Shown here: positions 1 through 6,912 of the stretch, one piece after another
Position numbering within the stretch: position 1 is the first letter of the stretch
Layout: the number at the start of each line of letters is the position of its first letter
DNA from: Streptosporangiaceae bacterium
Lineage (GTDB): Bacteria > Actinomycetota > Actinomycetes > Streptosporangiales > Streptosporangiaceae
Length of the DNA stretch: 7,131 bases
NCBI GenBank assembly: GCA_030043395.1
Contig: JASHXW010000454.1
Coordinates: forward strand, 1-7,131
Direction: 5' to 3'
Translations under genes and position numbers: made by a program
Notes under the pieces: model-generated
Database searches by the model: none
The model's input: the letters and a program-made list of their open reading frames with translations, nothing else
Told to the model about the DNA's origin: nothing

Positions 1-1091
1 AGGTACGCCCGGTAGGAGTCGCGCTTGAACTGCTCAGGCGCGGAGGCGTCGACCGCGAACCATGACAGGACCTCGGTCTCCCGCTCGGACACTGGCTGCC
101 ACTGCCGCAGCGAGATGAACGGCGCCACGGTGCCGGCCTCGTCGACCTGCGGCCAGTTGTGCACGAACGACAAGTTCGGGAACAGGGTCGCCGCGGAGAC
201 CATGAACCCGCTGGCCTCGACCAGGTCCCGCTGGCGCTGTGACCACGTCGACGCCATCTCCGGGATCATCTCCGGCGGGTAACCGACGTACCTGAGCTGC
301 TCGGCGAACGACCCGCCGGGGGGCAGCTTGTAGGTGGTGCCCGCCCCCGGCCCGGCCATGTACAGGGCGCCTTCCTTGCGCTTGCTGGCCTTGGGCTCGC
401 GGAACAGCCCGATGTCGACCACGCTGGCGTGCGTGTGCGGGGTGTGATAGCTGTCGCCGGCGAAGTTCTCCGCGCCGATCTTCCAGTTCGCCCGCACCCG
501 CCAGCGCTGCGGGCCGCGCAACTCGATTCCGGCCGGCGTCTGGCGAGAGTAAAGATCGAGGTAGAACGCAAAATCCCCGAGCCAGTGCCGTAGCGGGGCC
601 GCATCGTCGTCGAGGCTGACGAAGATCAGCCCGTTGTAGACCTCCATCGACGGTGCTGGCAGCAGCGACTGGCCGGCCCTGGCGAACCCGTCTTCGCCGC
701 CGTAAGCCTCGGCATGGAACGGGACCCCGGCTAGGCGTCCGTCGTTCCGGTAGGTCCACGCGTGGTACGGGCACCGGAAGTGCGAGGCATTGCCCATCTC
801 GGCCCGGCACACCTGCATGCCCTTGTGCAGGCACATGTTGAACATCACCCGGACACGGCCGGCCTCGTCCCTGGCCACGATGAACGAGTCAGCCAGAACG
901 CGGCGCACCACGTAGTCGCCAGGCTCGGGGATCTCCGACTCGTGCGCGAGGAAGACCCAGGCGCGGCTGAACAGCCGGTCGCGCTCCAGCGCGAAGATCT
1001 CCGGGTCGTTGTAGATGTGCGCGGGGATCCTGCCGCTGCGGACGTCCGCGGTGATCGCGGCTATCTCAGGCGTGACAGCGGCCTCAGGCAT
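1..1091 (-). CDS. Rieske non-heme iron oxygenase, alpha (catalytic) subunit, C-terminus cut by window edge
   Basis: This is probably the terminal oxygenase of a ring-hydroxylating or related Rieske system, using O2 and electrons from a reductase/ferredoxin to hydroxylate or demethylate a substrate. The frame runs 363 codons from ATG 1091 to the left edge; family members are usually about 400-460 residues. The Rieske [2Fe-2S] ligands are visible as CLH at 87-89 and CPYH at 107-110, with 17 residues between H89 and C107. The mononuclear iron motif follows in ENFAGDSYHTPHTH: D213 (bridging Asp), H216 and H221. The third iron ligand, a C-terminal Asp, would lie past the edge. The start is set by GGAGG eight nt upstream of the ATG. 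The gene follows the aldolase gene by 24 nt in the same frame, so they are very likely co-transcribed. No beta subunit, ferredoxin or reductase is visible. The family is certain from the motifs; the substrate is unknown. Confidence 0.93.
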   Translation of the reverse strand, partial: MPEAAVTPEIAAITADVRSGRIPAHIYNDPEIFALERDRLFSRAWVFLAHESEIPEPGDYVVRRVLADSFIVARDEAGRVRVMFNMCLHKGMQVCRAEMGNASHFRCPYHAWTYRNDGRLAGVPFHAEAYGGEDGFARAGQSLLPAPSMEVYNGLIFVSLDDDAAPLRHWLGDFAFYLDLYSRQTPAGIELRGPQRWRVRANWKIGAENFAGDSYHTPHTHASVVDIGLFREPKASKRKEGALYMAGPGAGTTYKLPPGGSFAEQLRYVGYPPEMIPEMASTWSQRQRDLVEASGFMVSAATLFPNLSFVHNWPQVDEAGTVAPFISLRQWQPVSERETEVLSWFAVDASAPEQFKRDSYRAY

Positions 1092-1115
1092 GACGACGGC
1101 CTCCACGGACGGTGT

Positions 1116-1841
1116 TCACAGGCCGAGCCCCGCGTGCTCCAGCCGGGCGAGGTGGCAGCGCCAGACGCTGAGCGTGTTCAGCGCGGCACCCAGGTCGGGC
1201 AATTCGGCGAAGTCCGCCTCAGGCAGGTCTGCCGGGTGGCCGCCCGCCTGGGCAGCGCCGAGCACGACCCTGGCGAGTGACTCGATGTTGAGCGCCATTA
1301 CCACGGCCTCGGCGACGCTCGACCCGGTGGTGGTCAGCCCGTGACCCCGCAGCACGCAGGCAGGCGCGTCCGCCATCGAGCTCAGCATCTCGGCCGCGAG
1401 CTCGGCCCTGCTGATCAGAACGCCGCGCGGATACACCGGTATCCCGCGCCGGGCCAGCCGCGCCGCCGGGATGTTATAGGCGCCGACGACCGGCCGGGGC
1501 GCGAGGCCGGCCAGGTCGGCGGTCACGACCGCCGTCGGGTGCGCGTGCACTACGGCGTTCACTAGTGGCCGCGAGCGCAGCGTTTCGACGTGGATCGGCA
1601 GCTCGCCAGGAACGCGATAGCCGCCCGGCAGGTCGTGCGGGCCGTCAAAGCTGACCTCGTGCACGTCCTGCGCGGTGGTGAACAGCAGGCCGGACTCCTG
1701 CGGGCCGCGGCAGCGCACGAGCAGGGAGTCAGGTCCGACCCGCACGCTGACGTGGCCGAGCACGTCCTGCGCCAGCCCGGCGAACGCCAGCACCCGGCAC
1801 GCTTGCGCGACGGCGAGCCGCAATCCCGGCAGGTCGTCCAT
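1116..1841 (-). CDS. Class II aldolase/adducin family protein (FucA/AraD-like)
   Basis: This 241-residue protein has the fold signature of zinc-dependent class II aldolases and epimerases (L-fuculose-phosphate aldolase, L-ribulose-phosphate epimerase) and of related decarboxylases or dehydratases. GHVSVR is at 29-34 and E80 is in GELPIH. The zinc ligands are H99 and H101 in VHAHP, and H167 in RGHG. The E80-to-H99 spacing of 19 matches E73-to-H92 of fuculose aldolase, so the site looks intact. ATG 1841 was chosen because GAGAGGA lies five nt upstream and homology-like sequence begins there. The frame stays open upstream to 2153, but that part overlaps the divergent synthetase and is not believed. 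It is the first gene of a minus-strand operon with the Rieske oxygenase, which suggests a C-C cleaving or dehydrating step in a catabolic pathway rather than sugar-phosphate metabolism. The substrate is not predictable. Confidence 0.88.
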   Translation of the reverse strand: MDDLPGLRLAVAQACRVLAFAGLAQDVLGHVSVRVGPDSLLVRCRGPQESGLLFTTAQDVHEVSFDGPHDLPGGYRVPGELPIHVETLRSRPLVNAVVHAHPTAVVTADLAGLAPRPVVGAYNIPAARLARRGIPVYPRGVLISRAELAAEMLSSMADAPACVLRGHGLTTTGSSVAEAVVMALNIESLARVVLGAAQAGGHPADLPEADFAELPDLGAALNTLSVWRCHLARLEHAGLGL

Positions 1842-1946
1842 CCGGGTCCTCTCGAGGTTGCCCGCACTACTGCGGTCGAAAGTCTGTCCTACAGAAGATC
1901 TTTCTGCAACGATACGTGCTGCACAGGTGAAGAGGTGGCCCGGTTC
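1842..1946. promoter_or_regulatory. Divergent promoter region between the aldolase-oxygenase and synthetase operons
   Basis: This 105-bp gap separates two outward-facing operons and must hold both of their promoters. It is less GC-rich than its surroundings near 1880-1915. For the minus strand, TTGCAG (1909 to 1904), a 17-bp spacer and CAGACT (1886 to 1881) form a weak sigma-70-like pair ending 39 nt before the aldolase ATG. For the plus strand only a poor match was found (AACGAT at 1908-1913 as a -10). An inverted repeat, listed separately, sits inside the proposed minus-strand spacer. Calling this a regulatory region follows from the layout; the exact boxes are weak inference. Confidence 0.5.
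1892..1906. repeat. Short inverted repeat, candidate operator
   Basis: CAGAA-GATCT-TTCTG has two perfect 5-bp arms around a 5-bp centre that is nearly symmetric itself. It lies in the divergent intergenic region, where a shared regulator of both operons would bind. Arms this short can arise by chance, and no regulator gene is adjacent, so an operator role is only a suggestion. Confidence 0.3.
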
Positions 1947-3512
1947 ATGCAGAGCTTCGTCCACGTGATCGAGTGGCGCGCGACCGTCCGGCCGGACGTG
2001 ACCGCGCTGGTCGACGATCGCGGCGCGCGCTACAGCTACGCCGAGCTGCGCGCAGCCATCGAGCGTCACGCGGGTGGCTGGGCCGGGCTCGGTGTCAAGC
2101 CGGGTGACGTCGTCGCGATCGTGGCGAAGAACAGCGCCGACTTCCTGGTCCACGCCTTCGCGATCCTGCGAGCCGGGGCGACGCCTGCGTTCGTCAACTG
2201 GCGGCTGTCGCCGCGCGAGCTGACCGAGGTGCTAGCGCTGGTCGAGCCGGTGGCCGTCGCGGCCGATGCCGAGTTCACGGCCCTGGTCGAGTCGGCGGCC
2301 CCTGACCTCGGCAGGCGCGTTCTCATCAGCGGCGGTGCGCAGGACCGTCCAGGCTGGCTGGAGGGGACCAGCCTGACCGGTCCGGTGCCGCCGAGGCCCG
2401 AGCTGCCCAGCGATGGCGTGCTGGCGCTGGTGCACACCAGCGGCACGACGGGCCGGGCCAAGGCGATCCCGCTCCGGCACGGCGCATTGCTGGTCAGCGT
2501 GGCGGGCATGGCGATCGAGGTCGGCGATCAGGTGGCCGGCTCGGCGCACCTGCAGATCCTGCCGCTGTTTCACCTGGGCGGGTTCGGGCAGTGCATGCAG
2601 GCGCTGCTGACCGCGGGAACGGTCTACATTCACGCCCAGTTCAGCCCGCCAGCGGTGATCGACGCGATCGAGCGCGACCGGATCGAGTTCTTCACCGCCG
2701 GCCCGTCGCTGATCGACATGCTGGTGGCGGAGATCCGCCGGCGGTCCGGCCCGGGCGGACCAGGCCCGGACCTGCGCAGCCTCAGGGAGATCGCCTACGG
2801 CACGGCTCCGATCACCCCGACTTCACTGTCGGCCGCGATCGAGGCATTCGGGTGCCGGTTCCGCCAGATCTACGGGAACACCGAGAGCCAGAGCATGATC
2901 AGCTTGCTGGCGCCCGAGGATCACCAGCCCGGTCATCCCAGGCTCGCCAGCGCCGGCCGGGTGTCGTTCGGCTGGGAGGTCAAGGTGGTCGACCCGGCCG
3001 ACGAGGCCAACTCGGCGCTGCCGGCCGGCACGCCAGGCGAGCTGCTCATCAAGGGCGAGTGCCTGTTCTCCGGGTACTGGCGCGACCCGGCGGCGACGGC
3101 CGCGGCCTTCACCAAGGACGGCTGGTACCGGACCGGCGACATCGCCAGGCTGACGCAGGACGGCTACCTGTACATCCTGGACCGGGCCAAGGACATGGTG
3201 ATCAGCGGCGGCGAGAACATCTACCCGGCCGAGGTCGAGGCCGTGCTGGCCCGCCATCCGGCGGTGGCCGAGGTCGCGGTGATCGGCCGCCCGGACCCGA
3301 CCTGGGGCGAGGCCGTGCACGCCGTGATCAGGCCGGCCGACGGCGCGGAAGTGTCCGAGCAGGAGATCATCGCCTGGTGCCGCGAGCGGCTAGCCCACTT
3401 CAAGTGCCCCAAGAGCGTGGAGTTCACCGGCCCGTTGCCGCGCACGACGACGGGAAAGGTGCTCAAGCGCGAGCTGCGCGCACGTCCTGGCCAATCCGAG
3501 GGAGCACCCTGA
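1947..3512 (+). CDS. AMP-forming acyl-CoA synthetase (FadD-like, AMP-binding family)
   Basis: This 521-residue enzyme of the ANL superfamily should activate a carboxylic acid with ATP to an acyl-AMP and transfer it to CoA. All core motifs are present: P-loop TSGTTGRAK at 164-172, YGNTES at 309-314, YRTGD at 394-398, the hinge and A8 region around DRAKDMVISGGENIYP at 412-427, and the catalytic C-terminal lysine K504 in TTGK. Length is normal for the family. ATG 1947 has GAAGAGG eleven nt upstream. An in-frame GTG at 1935 would add four residues and cannot be excluded; the frame is open back to 1590, but that part overlaps the aldolase gene. It is the first gene of a plus-strand pair, its TGA overlapping the next ATG by one base. 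The divergent oxygenase operon suggests the acid comes from, or enters, a ring- or side-chain-degradation pathway. Acyl chain specificity cannot be judged by eye. Confidence 0.93.
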   Translation: MQSFVHVIEWRATVRPDVTALVDDRGARYSYAELRAAIERHAGGWAGLGVKPGDVVAIVAKNSADFLVHAFAILRAGATPAFVNWRLSPRELTEVLALVEPVAVAADAEFTALVESAAPDLGRRVLISGGAQDRPGWLEGTSLTGPVPPRPELPSDGVLALVHTSGTTGRAKAIPLRHGALLVSVAGMAIEVGDQVAGSAHLQILPLFHLGGFGQCMQALLTAGTVYIHAQFSPPAVIDAIERDRIEFFTAGPSLIDMLVAEIRRRSGPGGPGPDLRSLREIAYGTAPITPTSLSAAIEAFGCRFRQIYGNTESQSMISLLAPEDHQPGHPRLASAGRVSFGWEVKVVDPADEANSALPAGTPGELLIKGECLFSGYWRDPAATAAAFTKDGWYRTGDIARLTQDGYLYILDRAKDMVISGGENIYPAEVEAVLARHPAVAEVAVIGRPDPTWGEAVHAVIRPADGAEVSEQEIIAWCRERLAHFKCPKSVEFTGPLPRTTTGKVLKRELRARPGQSEGAP

Positions 3513-4534
3513 TGAGCCGTGTCGGACTGTCCATCGCCTCGCATAGCGGGCTGCGGCCTGCTGCGATCGGCGACCTCGCCGCCGCTGCCGAGCAGGCGGG
3601 CTTCGGCGCGGTGTTCGTGGCCGAGGGCCACGGCGACGCGCTGTCGCTGTGCCTGCCGGTCGCCGCTGCGACGGAACGGGTCACCGTAGGCACGGCCATT
3701 GCCAACGCGGCGCTGCGCCCGCCGGTGCTGGCAGCCAAGACCGCCGCGATGCTCGATCACGCCTCGGACGGCAGGTTCGTGCTTGGCCTGGGCACCGCGA
3801 ACGCGATCATGAACGGCCGCTTCGGCATTGCCCCGTTCGCTCCGCTGCCGATGATCGAGGAGTACGTCGCGGTCATCCGGGCGGTTCTCGCGGGCGACCC
3901 GGCGGGTTTCTCGGGAAAGGTCTTCAGCACCGGCATGGTGCCGCTGGACAGCCCGCCCGTCCGCGCGGACCTGCCCATCTACCTGGCCGCGCTCAGGCCG
4001 CCGATGCTCAGGCTGGCCGGCCGCATCGCCGACGGCGTGGTTCTCAACCTGATGTCGCCCGCGCAGGCGGGCACCGCCGCGGAGATCGTCCGGGCGGCGG
4101 CCGCCGAGGCTGGCCGCGATCCTTCTTCGGTGCAGGTGACGTGCGTCGTGCACTGCTGCCTGACCGACGATCCGGAGGCCGCGGGTGCCGCGGCCCGGTC
4201 GGTAGTGCCGCGCTATGTGCTGCACCCTGCCGTGCCGGAGTTGTTCGGCGAGGGCGACGCGCCGGCCGGCAGCGAGCCGGTGGACCTGTCTGGTGTCCGG
4301 GCGCTCACGCTGGCCGGCGACCGTGCCGGGGCGGCGCAGCAGGTGCCCCAGCACGTGGCCGACGGGTTCGTGGCGAGTGGCGACGCCGCTGCCGTCCAGG
4401 CGAGGGTGGCGCAGTACGTGGCCGCGGGCGTTGACCTGCCGGTCTTGTTCCCGATGCCGGTCGGAACCGACTGGGGTTATGAGCCGGTGATCGCCAGCCT
4501 CGGCCGGGCGGCCCGCCAGCCAGAAGCGAGTTAG
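3512..4534 (+). CDS. Luciferase-like (LLM class) flavin/F420-dependent oxidoreductase
   Basis: This 340-residue TIM-barrel protein belongs to the bacterial-luciferase-like superfamily, which uses reduced FMN or coenzyme F420. Family traits are the N-terminal strand VGLSIAS, the AAAAEQAGFGAVFVAEGHGD segment (23-42, acidic residue after strand 2), RVTVGTAI at 56-63, and the glycine-rich FVLGLGTANA at 89-98 followed by the insertion-loop start. PIYLAALRPPMLRLAGRIADGVVLN (155-179) is the typical later barrel segment. ATG 3512 overlaps the synthetase stop as TGATG, with GAGGGAG seven nt upstream, so translational coupling is likely. The frame is open far upstream (to 2591), but that is a GC-driven shadow of the synthetase. 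In actinomycetes such proteins are mostly F420-dependent, which is inference here. It could act as a dehydrogenase, reductase or monooxygenase on the pathway intermediate. Confidence 0.9.
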   Translation: MSRVGLSIASHSGLRPAAIGDLAAAAEQAGFGAVFVAEGHGDALSLCLPVAAATERVTVGTAIANAALRPPVLAAKTAAMLDHASDGRFVLGLGTANAIMNGRFGIAPFAPLPMIEEYVAVIRAVLAGDPAGFSGKVFSTGMVPLDSPPVRADLPIYLAALRPPMLRLAGRIADGVVLNLMSPAQAGTAAEIVRAAAAEAGRDPSSVQVTCVVHCCLTDDPEAAGAAARSVVPRYVLHPAVPELFGEGDAPAGSEPVDLSGVRALTLAGDRAGAAQQVPQHVADGFVASGDAAAVQARVAQYVAAGVDLPVLFPMPVGTDWGYEPVIASLGRAARQPEAS

Positions 4535-4552
4535 GAGGACGCCGAGGAACGG

Positions 4553-5356
4553 TCAGTTCGGCTCGGCTGCCCGGCGGCGGTTATAGAGCCGGATCGCCCA
4601 CAGGTAGCTGACCAGGGCGATGCCGACACTCCAGGCGATGGCGGCAACCGCGTGCGTGCCGATCGGACCGCCGCTGAGCAGGCCGCGGACGGTCTGGGTG
4701 ACCGGGGTGAACGGCTCGTACTCGGCGAACTGGCGCAGCCCGGCTGGCATGCCGGCGGTGGGGACGAACCCGCTGGACAGGAACGGCAGCAGGGTGAGGA
4801 ACATCGGGGTGTTGCTCGCGGTCTCTACGCTCTTGGCGGCCAGGCCAAGGGCTGCGGACAGCCAGATGAGCGCGAACGCGAACAGCGCGAGCACGCCGGC
4901 GGCGGCTAGCCATTCGAGGACGTCGGCATCGGACCGGAAGCCAATGGCCACGGAAACGCCGACGACGAGCACCAGGACGGCGAGTGTCTGCAGCAAGCTG
5001 CCGATGACATGGCCGGTGAGCACGGCGGCCCGGGAGATGGCCATGGTGCGGAACCTGTCGATGATGCCACCCGTCATGTCCGTGGCGACCGAGATCGCGG
5101 TGCCCAGGGCGGCGTACGCCACGGTGATGATCAGGATGCCGGGAACCACATAGGTGATGTAGGCGGCACGGCCGCCGCCGCCGTGCGTGCCAAGGCCAGA
5201 ACCGAGCTGGCTGCCGAAGACGTAGACGAAAAGCAGCAGGAGCACGATCGGCAGGCCCACGAGCATGATCGTCAGCGACGGGTAGCGGAGCTGGTGCTTG
5301 AGGTTGCGGCGCAGCATGGTTGCCGAGTCGCTGACGGTGTAGGCCAGGGAGGTCAT
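4553..5356 (-). CDS. ABC-2 type transporter permease, DrrB-like
   Basis: This 267-residue integral membrane protein is the permease half of an exporter. About six hydrophobic segments can be seen: roughly residues 28-48, 66-90, 117-139, 147-172, 185-200 and 235-256. GGIIDRFRTMAISRAAVL (96-113) is the cytoplasmic loop expected to dock on the ATPase. SGFVPTAGMPAGLRQFAEY (195-213), followed by PFTPVTQTVRGLL, is a pattern typical of DrrB/daunorubicin-resistance permeases. The ATG overlaps the ATPase stop codon as ATGA, and AGAGGAAG lies ten nt upstream within the ATPase gene, so the two are translationally coupled. It presumably forms a homodimer with two ATPase subunits. The exported compound is unknown. 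Confidence 0.93.
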   Translation of the reverse strand: MTSLAYTVSDSATMLRRNLKHQLRYPSLTIMLVGLPIVLLLLFVYVFGSQLGSGLGTHGGGGRAAYITYVVPGILIITVAYAALGTAISVATDMTGGIIDRFRTMAISRAAVLTGHVIGSLLQTLAVLVLVVGVSVAIGFRSDADVLEWLAAAGVLALFAFALIWLSAALGLAAKSVETASNTPMFLTLLPFLSSGFVPTAGMPAGLRQFAEYEPFTPVTQTVRGLLSGGPIGTHAVAAIAWSVGIALVSYLWAIRLYNRRRAAEPN

Positions 5357-6333
5357 GGCTGGAGGACTTCCTCTTCTTGGCGGGCGGCGGGTTCGATGGC
5401 GGCGTGGCCGGTGACGGCGAAGAACATGTCGTCGAGGTCGGGCGTGTGGATCGAGAGGTGCTCGACCGGGATGCGAGCGTCGTCCAGTTCGTCGAGCATT
5501 CGGCGCAGCGAGGCGATGCTTCCGTCGCCAGGGACCTGCAGGGTCAGCTGTTCGTCGTCCGGGCTGGCGTTCGGGATCATGCTGACCGCGGCGCGCAGGG
5601 CGCCTGAGTCTGCGAACCGGAGCTGGATGTGGCCTCCCGGGATGCGGCGCTTCAGCTCGGCGGGGGTGCCATCGGCGACGATCCGCCCGTGATCCAGCAC
5701 CACGACATGGTCAGCGAGCTCGTCGGCTTCGTCGAGGTACTGAGTGGTGAGGAAGATCGTCACGCCCTCGGCGGAGAGCTCGCGGATGATCTGCCACATG
5801 GTGCGGCGGCTCCGCGGATCGAGCCCCGTGGTCGGCTCGTCGAGGAAGATCACGGACGGGCTGCCGACCAGCGTCATCGCCAGGTCCAGCCTGCGCCGCA
5901 TGCCGCCGGAGTAGGTCGAGAGCGGCTTGCGCGCGGCGCCGGCCAGGTCGAACCGCTCGAGCAGCTCGGCGATCCGGCGGCGTCCGGCCTGGCGGCCAAG
6001 GTGGCGAAGGTCGGCCATCAAGCGCAGGTTCTCCTCGCCGGTGAGCAGGTTGTCCACCGCGGAGAACTGGCCAGTGACCCCGATCACCGCGCGCACGGCG
6101 TCCGGCTCGGCGCCGACGTCGTGCCCGCCGACCCGGATGTCGCCGCCGTCCGCCGGGATCAGGGTCGACAGGATGCGAACCATCGTGGTCTTGCCCGCGC
6201 CGTTGGGGCCGAGCAGGGCGAAGATGGTGCCTTCGGCGACCGTGAGGTCGACTGCGTCGAGCACGATGTGCTCGCCGAAGGACTTGCTGACCGCGCGGGC
6301 GCTGATCGCCGGCGTCGCAGGGCTCATCGTCAC
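5353..6333 (-). CDS. ABC transporter ATP-binding protein, DrrA-like (daunorubicin-resistance family)
   Basis: This 326-residue nucleotide-binding subunit powers the adjacent permease. Motifs in order are Walker A GPNGAGKTT (42-50), Q-loop Q89 in VTGQFSAVD, signature YSGGM (141-145), Walker B VIFLDEP (161-167), D-loop GLDPRS, and the switch position in LTTQYLDEAD (195-204). There Q198 replaces the usual H-loop histidine, a known trait of DrrA-type ATPases. A roughly 100-residue C-terminal extension ends in HTPDLDDMFFAVTG, also typical of DrrA. The start is GTG 6333, with GAGGA five nt upstream; ATG 6327 is the alternative (GAGGA 11 nt away) and removes only two residues. It lies 14 nt after the regulator stop and overlaps the permease by four nt, giving a regulator-ATPase-permease operon. 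Substrate specificity is not inferable. Confidence 0.95.
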   Translation of the reverse strand: MTMSPATPAISARAVSKSFGEHIVLDAVDLTVAEGTIFALLGPNGAGKTTMVRILSTLIPADGGDIRVGGHDVGAEPDAVRAVIGVTGQFSAVDNLLTGEENLRLMADLRHLGRQAGRRRIAELLERFDLAGAARKPLSTYSGGMRRRLDLAMTLVGSPSVIFLDEPTTGLDPRSRRTMWQIIRELSAEGVTIFLTTQYLDEADELADHVVVLDHGRIVADGTPAELKRRIPGGHIQLRFADSGALRAAVSMIPNASPDDEQLTLQVPGDGSIASLRRMLDELDDARIPVEHLSIHTPDLDDMFFAVTGHAAIEPAARQEEEVLQP

Positions 6334-6347
6334 GGGTGTCCTCGCCT

Positions 6348-6851
6348 TCAGTGTTGGGCTGGGAGGTCGGGGAGCTCACCGGCAGCCCGGAGCGCCTCGC
6401 GGTGGGCTATCCAGTCCTGTTCCAGCAGCGGCAGCCGCGCCACGAGGAAGTCCGCGAACGCCGCCCACTCCAGCAGCACGGTCTTCCGCTTCAGCGGGGC
6501 GCCGGCCAGCAGCGCCAGGCCCTCGCGTGCCAGATCGGCCTGTTCCTGGTACTCGGTCACGTCGAAGCCCGTCGAGCGGGGCGCGGTCACGTCGATCCAT
6601 ATGCGGTCCATCCGCTCTCCCGCCGCCCGCGAGCGGCGGATCAGGCCGAGGGTTTCCAGCGTGCTGACCGCGCCGGCGATCGCGCTGCGGCTGGCCAGCA
6701 GCGCCTCGGCCAGTTCCGCGATGCTCTGCTCGTGCGGGTCGCAGATCGCCAGGTAGCCCAGCAGCCTGCCCACCATCGGCGCCATGCCGTAGCGGCGGGC
6801 ATACATGCGGCCAGCGTGGTCAGCGAACGTGATCTCAGCGTCAGTCGGCAT
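6348..6851 (-). CDS. MarR/GbsR-family winged-helix transcriptional regulator
   Basis: This 167-residue protein has a winged helix-turn-helix at about residues 30-90. AICDPHEQSIAELAEALLAS forms the first helices. SRSAIAGAVSTLETLGLIRR (54-73) is the recognition helix leading into the wing, which ends near RIWIDVTAP. The C-terminal half is helical and probably forms the dimer interface, as in GbsR/MarR-like regulators that sit upstream of ABC exporters. ATG 6851 has no Shine-Dalgarno match, but a good promoter ends seven nt before it, so the mRNA is probably leaderless. As first gene of the exporter operon it is most simply a ligand-responsive repressor of its own promoter, acting at the 48-bp palindrome. 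That role is inferred from position. Confidence 0.88.
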   Translation of the reverse strand: MPTDAEITFADHAGRMYARRYGMAPMVGRLLGYLAICDPHEQSIAELAEALLASRSAIAGAVSTLETLGLIRRSRAAGERMDRIWIDVTAPRSTGFDVTEYQEQADLAREGLALLAGAPLKRKTVLLEWAAFADFLVARLPLLEQDWIAHREALRAAGELPDLPAQH

Positions 6852-6858
6852 GCGTCAG

Positions 6859-6887
6859 AGATTACAGGTAGAACTGAGATAACACAA
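6859..6887 (-). promoter_or_regulatory. Promoter of the regulator-exporter operon, predicted leaderless
   Basis: Read on the minus strand, TTGTGT (6887 to 6882) is followed by a 17-bp spacer and TAATCT (6864 to 6859), a good actinobacterial sigma-70-type pair (TTGNNN / TANNNT). Only seven nt (CTGACGC) separate the -10 from ATG 6851, so transcription should start at or within a base or two of the A of ATG. The -35 and the whole spacer lie inside the palindrome, and the -10 begins directly at its edge. Binding there would block RNA polymerase. Confidence 0.65.
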
Positions 6888-6912
6888 ATTTGTGTTATCT
6901 CAGTTCTACCTG
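6865..6912. repeat. Perfect 48-bp palindrome with no spacer, candidate operator or rearrangement junction
   Basis: Two 24-bp arms are exact reverse complements around the 6888/6889 axis, with core AACACAAATTTGTGTT at 6881-6896. The symmetry ends at 6864/6913 (A against G, a mismatch). The element is AT-rich (18 G+C of 48) in a window of much higher GC. It covers the -35 and spacer of the regulator promoter, where a MarR-type dimer or pair of dimers would bind. MarR-family operators are normally imperfect palindromes of about 16-24 bp, so the perfect outer arms are more than a single dimer needs. The mirrored -35 on the plus strand (6890-6895) has no -10 after it (GCGCTC at 6913-6918). Confidence 0.9.

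Noticed and set aside
34..834. 266-codon minus-strand open frame
   Set aside because: It is arginine/proline-rich GC noise in another frame of the Rieske oxygenase, whose own frame carries all the iron-ligand motifs.
1590..1946. N-terminal extension of the acyl-CoA synthetase by 119 codons
   Set aside because: It overlaps the aldolase gene antisense, has no family similarity and ends at a well-placed ATG.
1842..2153. N-terminal extension of the aldolase by 104 codons
   Set aside because: It would overlap the divergent synthetase gene on the other strand; ATG 1841 has a good ribosome binding site and matches family length.
2591..3511. 307-codon in-frame extension upstream of the luciferase-like gene
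   Set aside because: Low-complexity arginine/glycine-rich translation that is a +1 frame shadow of the synthetase; the TGATG junction and SD set the true start at 3512.
3221..4354. 377-codon minus-strand frame antisense to the synthetase and LLM genes
   Set aside because: Composition is arginine/histidine/glycine-rich with no domain; typical mirror frame in high-GC coding DNA.
4505..4552. Possible terminator at the convergent junction (CGGGC-G-GCCCG at 4505-4515)
   Set aside because: The loop is one base, it lies inside the LLM coding sequence and no T-run follows; the 18-bp gap holds no hairpin.
5629..6756. 375-codon plus-strand frame opposite the ATPase and regulator
   Set aside because: It runs across two well-supported minus-strand genes and shows no motif; antisense shadow.
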